From: Baffinella frigidus
Taxonomy: Eukaryota; Cryptophyceae; Cryptomonadales; Baffinellaceae
Reading direction: 5' to 3'
Length of the DNA: 13,467 bases
NCBI GenBank assembly: GCA_026770585.1
Contig: MU646509.1
Coordinates: 390,183 to 403,649, forward strand
A program made the position numbers and the translations under genes. Of this stretch, positions 1-13,467 are shown one piece after another (position 1 is the first letter of the stretch; every line of letters starts with the position of its first letter). The notes under the pieces are model-generated. The model was not told the DNA's origin, made no database searches, and was given only the letters and a program-made list of their open reading frames with translations.

Positions 1-460
1 CTCTCTCTCTGTCTCAACCCTCTCTCTCTCCCTCTCTCTCTCCCCCTCTCTCTCTCTCAACCCTCTCTCTCTCAGGGGTTGGACCTGACCGCGGCGCTCT
101 CCCGTTAACCCCCTCTCTCTCTGTCTCAACCCTCTTTCTCTCTCTCGCTTTCACTCTCTCTATTAACCCTCTCTCTCTCACACACACACCCCTCTCCCGC
201 AGGGGTTGGACCTGACCGCGGCGCTCTCCCGTCAACCTCTCTCTCTCTCAACCCTCTCTCTCTCAACCCTCTCTCTCTCAACCCTCTCTCTCTCTCAACC
301 CTTTCTCTCGCAGGGGTTGGACCTGACCGCGGAGCTCTCCCGTTAACCTCTCTCTCTCTCTCTCTCTCAACCCTCTCTCTCTCCCCCTCGCTCTCTCTCT
401 CTCTCTCAACCCTCTCTCTCTCTCTCTCAACCCTCTCTCTCTCTCAACCCTCTCTCTCCC
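1..460 (+). repeat. CT microsatellite tract with CTCTCAACCC units
   Basis: (CT)n runs are broken by AACCC, giving a loose CTCTCTCTCAACCC unit throughout. Three exon fragments at 76-104, 203-232 and 314-342 are embedded. It is the 3' part of an E2 intron and would act as an exceptionally long polypyrimidine tract before the acceptor at 462. Confidence 0.9.
76..342 (+). pseudogene. Three fragments of E2 exon 1, each with its own AG acceptor
   Basis: At 76-104, 203-232 and 314-342 the exon start GGGTTGGACCTGACCGCGG recurs after CAG. It encodes GLDLTAALSR (AELSR in the third) and then runs into a stop (TAA, first and third) or into CT repeat. All share the same extension CTCTCCCGTYAACC, which the real exon lacks. 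They are therefore copies of one another rather than three independent losses. Each is preceded by a pyrimidine tract and a usable AG, making a ladder of four competing acceptors ending at 462. Confidence 0.85.
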
Positions 461-462
461 AG

Positions 463-10540
<10,078 letters not shown>

Positions 10541-10548
10541 GTTCCCCC

Positions 10549-10735
10549 ACGAGGACCACCGTAAGGCCATGATAGCCCGACTGTAGGGTCCCGGGGCGGT
10601 ACGCCTCCTTATCCCATAAGTGGCCATGCCCACAAATTTGAGGGCCTAGAGGTCCTAGGCAGGCAGGTCCTAGGGCCCTACCGTAGGGCGTATGAGCCTA
10701 CTGGGCACTTAAGGGATAGGAGCGAGGTGCCCCTG
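10549..10735. mobile_element. Two degenerate GAGCGAGG-family elements
   Basis: 10549-10620 (GAGGACCACCGTAAGGCC, CTGTAGGGTCCCGGGGCGG) and 10650-10735 (TCCTAGGGCCCTACCGTAGG, GGAGCGAGGTGCCCCTGCAG) match parts of the family at 12222-12337. They begin within about 10 bases of the E2 stop, so the 3' UTR probably contains them. Confidence 0.7.
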
Positions 10736-10828
10736 CAGGAGTTGACGAGAGCTCTCCCAGATGCAAGTCCCAGACGAAGCCTTGCCGGGCTGTGTCCTTT
10801 AAGTCCTTGAGGTTTTTCGAGCTCCCAA

Positions 10829-10888
10829 CATAGGCGGACGCTGGAACTTGTTCTGCGGAAAAGCCATGCTTCCTTTCGGATCACGTTG
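10829..10888. repeat. Inverted repeat flanking E2 exon 10, right arm
   Basis: Reverse complement of 10154-10216: ATAGGCGGACGCTGGAACTT, TGCGGAAAAGCCATGCTTCC and TTTCGGATCAC. Confidence 0.88.
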
Positions 10889-10943
10889 GTGCTCTGAAGA
10901 GAGAGGTGAAGAAGAAGAAGAAGAAGAAGAAGAGGGAGATGCC

Positions 10944-11003
10944 TTCCGCCAGACCCTCAACCCTCTCGGGCTACCGCCACGAGGCGGCCTCCATGGTGCT
11001 CTG
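10944..11003 (+). pseudogene. Degenerate copy of the end of E2 exon 10
   Basis: TTCCGCCAGACCCTCAA matches the exon's TTCCTGCAGACCCTCAA. The end GCCTCCATGGTGCTCTGA (ASMVL stop) matches GCCTCGATGGTGCTCTAG. The part between is diverged and shifts the frame. There is no VDGAV and no clear acceptor. Confidence 0.85.
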
Positions 11004-11232
11004 ATTCTCCGTGCCCGAGGCGGTATCCCTCAAGTGCCCGGTAGGCTCATACACGCTACGGTAGGGCCCTATGACCTGTTTAGGACCTGGCGTGGGTCTT
11101 TTAAGACCCCCTGGCCACTTACGGGGGGGGGCTCCCAGGACTCCGTCCTCTCACTCTGAGCGGCAGGTCCTGAGGTGGGCCGCACGCTCCGCGCCCGCTT
11201 ACGTGGCGAGCGGGGCATATTTGCCCCGCAGA

Positions 11233-11520
11233 GGGTCCTGGGCCCCTAGATAGGCCTAAGTGCAGGGGTACCTCGCCCACAAGAAACGGTTCTGACCAGA
11301 ACGAAGCGTTCTTGAGGGGCGGCGGTTCTTAATTTTCAGAACGCACCACCGAGTGTTTCCTGCGTTTCTTAATAAATAAGAACGTGCCACCGACCGTTTT
11401 CAGAATCCCCGCTTCATATGAGCGAGGTACCCCTGTACAGTAGGCCTATGCCTGGGGCCCTAGCTAGGCTGGTCCTAGCTAGGGGTGGGGGCGCTTTCTT
11501 ATGAGCGAGGTACCCCTGTA
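11233..11520. mobile_element. Nested pair of AGGGGTACCTCGC elements
   Basis: The inner element 11264-11434 begins AGGGGTACCTCGCCCA and ends in the inverted GAGCGAGGTACCCCT. Its interior (AGAACG..CACCGA motifs) differs from other copies. Outside it, 11233-11263 and 11435-11480 are again reverse complements (GGGCCCCTAGATAGGCCTA against TAGGCCTATGCC..GGGCCCTAGCTAGG). A further GAGCGAGGTACCCCT terminus lies at 11504-11518. This looks like one element inserted into another. Confidence 0.75.
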
Positions 11521-11988
11521 GGCTCGTACCTCCAGGAGTTTGTGTGTCCGATAAATTTCATCAGTGAGCGAGGGGGATGCAGCTGTGAGGACAGCACGAA
11601 TCTGTTTGCTTTGCTCTGCAGTAAATTTACTGCAGAGATTTACTCAATCTTGGTGCGTGCCGGACAAAAATTAGCCCCGGCTACATGTACGTTTCAAAGG
11701 ACGATTAATTTATAGCCCCCGCTTCAGTTTTCTTCCAGCAAATCGATTCTCTCTCTTGAGGATTTCTTGATGCTGGGATGAAGCATGTCGGATTTACGCG
11801 GTTGGTCCAACCTCGGCCTGTGTCTCCACTTTAGACGAGATGGTGGTCAATCAAAAGTCAACTCCCTTGCAAGATCCAACTCTGGAAGTTTGCACAAGTT
11901 GACTCGAAGGCAAGGGGAGTTGGCTTTTGCGATTGCCTCCCCTCAGGTCTAGCGTAGGTCTTCTTAGATGAAGAAGCGAGACAATTAG
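11521..11988. other. Intergenic stretch with palindromes, no gene seen
   Basis: Holds a perfect 24-base palindrome at 11614-11637 (CTCTGCAGTAAATTTACTGC then AGAG). An inverted repeat has CAATCAAAAGTCAACTCCC (about 11848) facing GGGAGTTGGCTTTTGCGATTG (about 11916-11936). No open frame resembles a known protein. Confidence 0.7.
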
Positions 11989-12117
11989 CCGCCAGAAGTG
12001 AACCAAATCGCGACATGGAGACCTGTGGGCAATTTTGCGAAAGGATAAACCCTGAGGGTTATCACCCAGGGGAAATCAACTTTTGCGATCGCTCGATTTG
12101 GTCCACTTCTGGTGGCT
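11989..12117. mobile_element. Possible small inverted-repeat element
   Basis: GCCGCCAGAAGTGAACCAAA and TCGCG at 11989-12014 face their reverse complement at 12091-12117 (TCGATTTGGTCCACTTCTGG then TGGC). The size is about 130 bases with ends of about 26 bases. The interior contains ATCAACTTTTGCGAT, a motif shared with other elements in the window. Only one copy is seen. Confidence 0.6.
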
Positions 12118-12221
12118 GGTGGGATGGATTGTGGTCTGTGTGTGGTTTCTCAAGCTTCAGACCAGTGTTCTGCACTACAAGGTACAGCGAATATTTGCGT
12201 CGTTGCAACGTTCACACTTTC

Positions 12222-12337
12222 AGGGGTACCTCGCTCATAAGAAAGCGCCCCCCCCCCTAGGACCGCCATAGGGCTCTAGGCATGGTCCTACTGTAGGGTC
12301 CTAGGGGGAAGCAGTTTCTTATGAGCGAGGTGCCCCT
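12222..12337. mobile_element. Complete AGGGGTACCTCGCTCATAAGAAA miniature element
   Basis: 116 bases, with left end AGGGGTACCTCGCTCATAAG facing right end CTTATGAGCGAGGTGCCCCT as an inverted repeat of about 22 bases. The inner palindromic CCTAGGAC..GTAGGGTCCTAGG extends the fold. No coding capacity. Several relatives lie between 8222 and 11520. No clear target-site duplication is seen. Confidence 0.85.
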
Positions 12338-12581
12338 ACTCCAAGACCATCCGCACCACCTCCGCCTCGAGCTCCTGCACCCGCGATCCCAACCCGAGCC
12401 AGCACGCCCCGTTCGCAAGCAGCAGCGTCACCACTGCCGTGTGTCCCTCATGTGCGAAATGCAGCGGAGTCGCTCCGGCATCGTAGTGAAGCAGCACACG
12501 GGCGGTTGCCTCGTGACCCCGGCTTGCAGCGGCCATCAGCGGTGTGGATTTGAATCCGCCTCTCTCCTCGATGTCCGCGAG
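12336..12581 (-). CDS. Ankyrin-repeat exon or gene relic
   Basis: The minus-strand frame from 12581 reads LADIEERGGFKSTPLMAAAS, RGHEATARVLLHYD, AGATPLHFAHEGHTAVVTLL and LANGA, two ankyrin repeats (TPLMAAASRGH and GATPLHFAHEGH signatures). A short amphipathic tail follows. Ankyrin repeats bind other proteins; no specific role can be assigned. The loop between the repeats is about nine residues short. An in-frame TAG precedes the first codon, but it reads as a TTCAGTAG acceptor, so this may be an internal exon. The stop TAG (12338-12336) overlaps the end of the element at 12222-12337. It could be a truncated gene or a pseudogene. Confidence 0.6.
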   Translation of the reverse strand, partial: LADIEERGGFKSTPLMAAASRGHEATARVLLHYDAGATPLHFAHEGHTAVVTLLLANGACWLGLGSRVQELEAEVVRMVLE

Positions 12582-12860
12582 CTACTGAACCACCTCCCTC
12601 TTCTGCCCGAGCGACGATGCTGACCAAAGCGAGAGGGGGGGGGGGGGGTGCCGCCATTGTGTCTGGTGAAGTTGACAGGAAACTGACAGTGAAGAGTTTC
12701 TGGTCTGCGACCGCCGTGCTGCGCCCCGGGCCGGCACTCCTTGCGCGGGGGCTCGGCCTTTGACGCACGGTTCCGCGGCTGCTTTTTCCGCCTTGGAGGA
12801 GAGATCTCGATGGTCGTGGTAGGTACTGATCGGAAGTAGGACGCCCTCTGCGAACATGAC
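12582..12860 (-). other. Stretch without recognised gene
   Basis: A G-run at 12634-12648 and mixed GC-rich sequence. If the ankyrin frame is an exon, this would be its upstream intron. A minus-strand open frame crosses it, but the residues are low-complexity and resemble nothing I know. Confidence 0.4.
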
Positions 12861-12865
12861 CTTTT

Positions 12866-13020
12866 AAAAGTCCGTCGCTTTTCCAAAGTCCATCGCCTTC
12901 AAAGTCCATCGCTTTTTCGAAGTCAATCGTTTTTTCAAAGTCCTTCGTTTTTTCGAAGTCCATGGCTTTCTCAAAGTCCATCGCTTTTCTGAAGTCCATC
13001 GCTTCTGCAAAGCCCATCGA
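12866..13020 (-). repeat. 18-base tandem repeat
   Basis: About eight units of TTCGAAAAAGCGATGGAC read on the minus strand, or AAAGTCCATCG-type units on the + strand. Because 18 is divisible by three, the minus strand stays open and reads (FEKAMD)n. Confidence 0.9.
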
Positions 13021-13033
13021 TTTCCCTTTGAAT

Positions 13034-13287
13034 GGGAGCTCAAACCAAAACCCGGCGAGCTCAAACCAAACCCCGGCGAGCTCAAACCAAACCCCGGCGC
13101 TCTGAGACCAAACCCCGGCGACCTCAAATCAAACCCCCGCGAGCTCAAACCAAAACCCGGTGACCACAAACCAAACCCCGGCGAGCTCCAAACCAAACTT
13201 TGGCGACCACAAACCAAACCCCTGCCAGCTCAAACCAAACCCCCGGCGAGCTCAAACCAAACCCCTGCGAGCTCAAACCAAACCATC
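13034..13287 (-). repeat. 21-base tandem repeat
   Basis: About twelve units of GAGCTCAAACCAAACCCCGG-C on the + strand, with variant GACCACAAA and GACCTCAAA units. On the minus strand one frame reads (SSPGFGL)n through much of it. It begins within about 15 bases of the end of the 18-base array. Confidence 0.9.
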
Positions 13288-13467
13288 GTTGAATACCTGA
13301 AATCGTTGAATCCCTGAAATCGTTGAATCCCTGAAATCGTTGAATCCCTGAAATCGTTGAATCCCTGAATTGTTGAATCCCTGAAATCGTTGAATCCCTG
13401 AAAATGTTGAATCTCTGAAATCGTTGAATCCCTGAAATCGTCGAATCTCTGAAATCGTTGAATCCCT
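13284..13467 (+). repeat. 17-base tandem repeat, running off the window
   Basis: About eleven units of AATCGTTGAATCCCTGA. The period of 17 is not a multiple of three, so no frame persists. It directly abuts the 21-base array and continues past the window end. Confidence 0.95.

Larger units (their letters stand above)
10675..11073. repeat. Second inverted pair, around a copy of E2 exon 10
   Basis: GGGCCCTACCGTAGGGCGTA and TGAGCCTACTGGGCACTTAA at 10675-10717 recur in reverse complement at 11026-11073. Between them are the right arm of the first inverted pair (10829-10888), a GAA microsatellite (10905-10932) and the exon 10 copy. Confidence 0.8.

Noticed and set aside
12864-13217. Gly/Phe/Pro repeat protein (SSPGFGL) as a real gene
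   Set aside because: The frame lacks any non-repetitive domain, and its ends fall in neighbouring tandem arrays. It is kept only as a repeat with an open question.
13284-13467. Regular short repeats resembling a CRISPR array
   Set aside because: The unit is a contiguous 17-base tandem repeat with no unique spacers, in a eukaryotic context.

Overview
The window is nuclear DNA of a eukaryote. It is almost filled by one intron-rich gene on the + strand. Ten short exons (58 to 125 bases) join without a frame break into 864 coding bases, giving 287 residues and a TAG stop. They encode the C-terminal part of a mitochondrial-type dihydrolipoamide acetyltransferase, the E2 core of pyruvate dehydrogenase. 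The window holds the end of the subunit-binding domain, an Ala/Pro linker and the whole catalytic domain, ending with the DHR-x-VDG active-site motif and the stop at 10538-10540. The lipoyl domains and the start codon lie upstream of base 1. Exon codons end mostly in G or C. Introns carry many TTTAGGG/CCCTAAA tracts, the telomere repeat of plants and many algae. This fits an algal or other protist genome; I cannot name the lineage.

Layout. 1-460: CT microsatellite with three fragments of the first exon. 463-10540: E2 exons at 463-555, 1435-1527, 2384-2508, 2743-2800, 3584-3651, 4557-4662, 6308-6392, 7929-8026, 9789-9848 and 10463-10540. The introns hold microsatellites, interstitial telomere-like arrays, miniature inverted-repeat elements and many hairpins. 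10541-12340: no gene seen, but a dense set of small palindromic elements. 12336-12581: an ankyrin-repeat exon or relic on the minus strand, ended by one of these elements. 12860-13467: three abutting tandem arrays with periods of about 18, 21 and 17 bases.

The most unusual property is that nine of the ten E2 exons are accompanied by one to five degenerate partial copies of themselves in the adjacent introns, often with their own AG acceptor or GT donor. Only the exon at 2384-2508 appears single. Flanking intron sequence is often copied too, so these are tandem intron-plus-exon duplications and not processed copies. The pre-mRNA therefore carries arrays of competing splice sites, and some copies keep an open frame and could be used as alternative exons. 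Misassembly of related loci is the main rival explanation.
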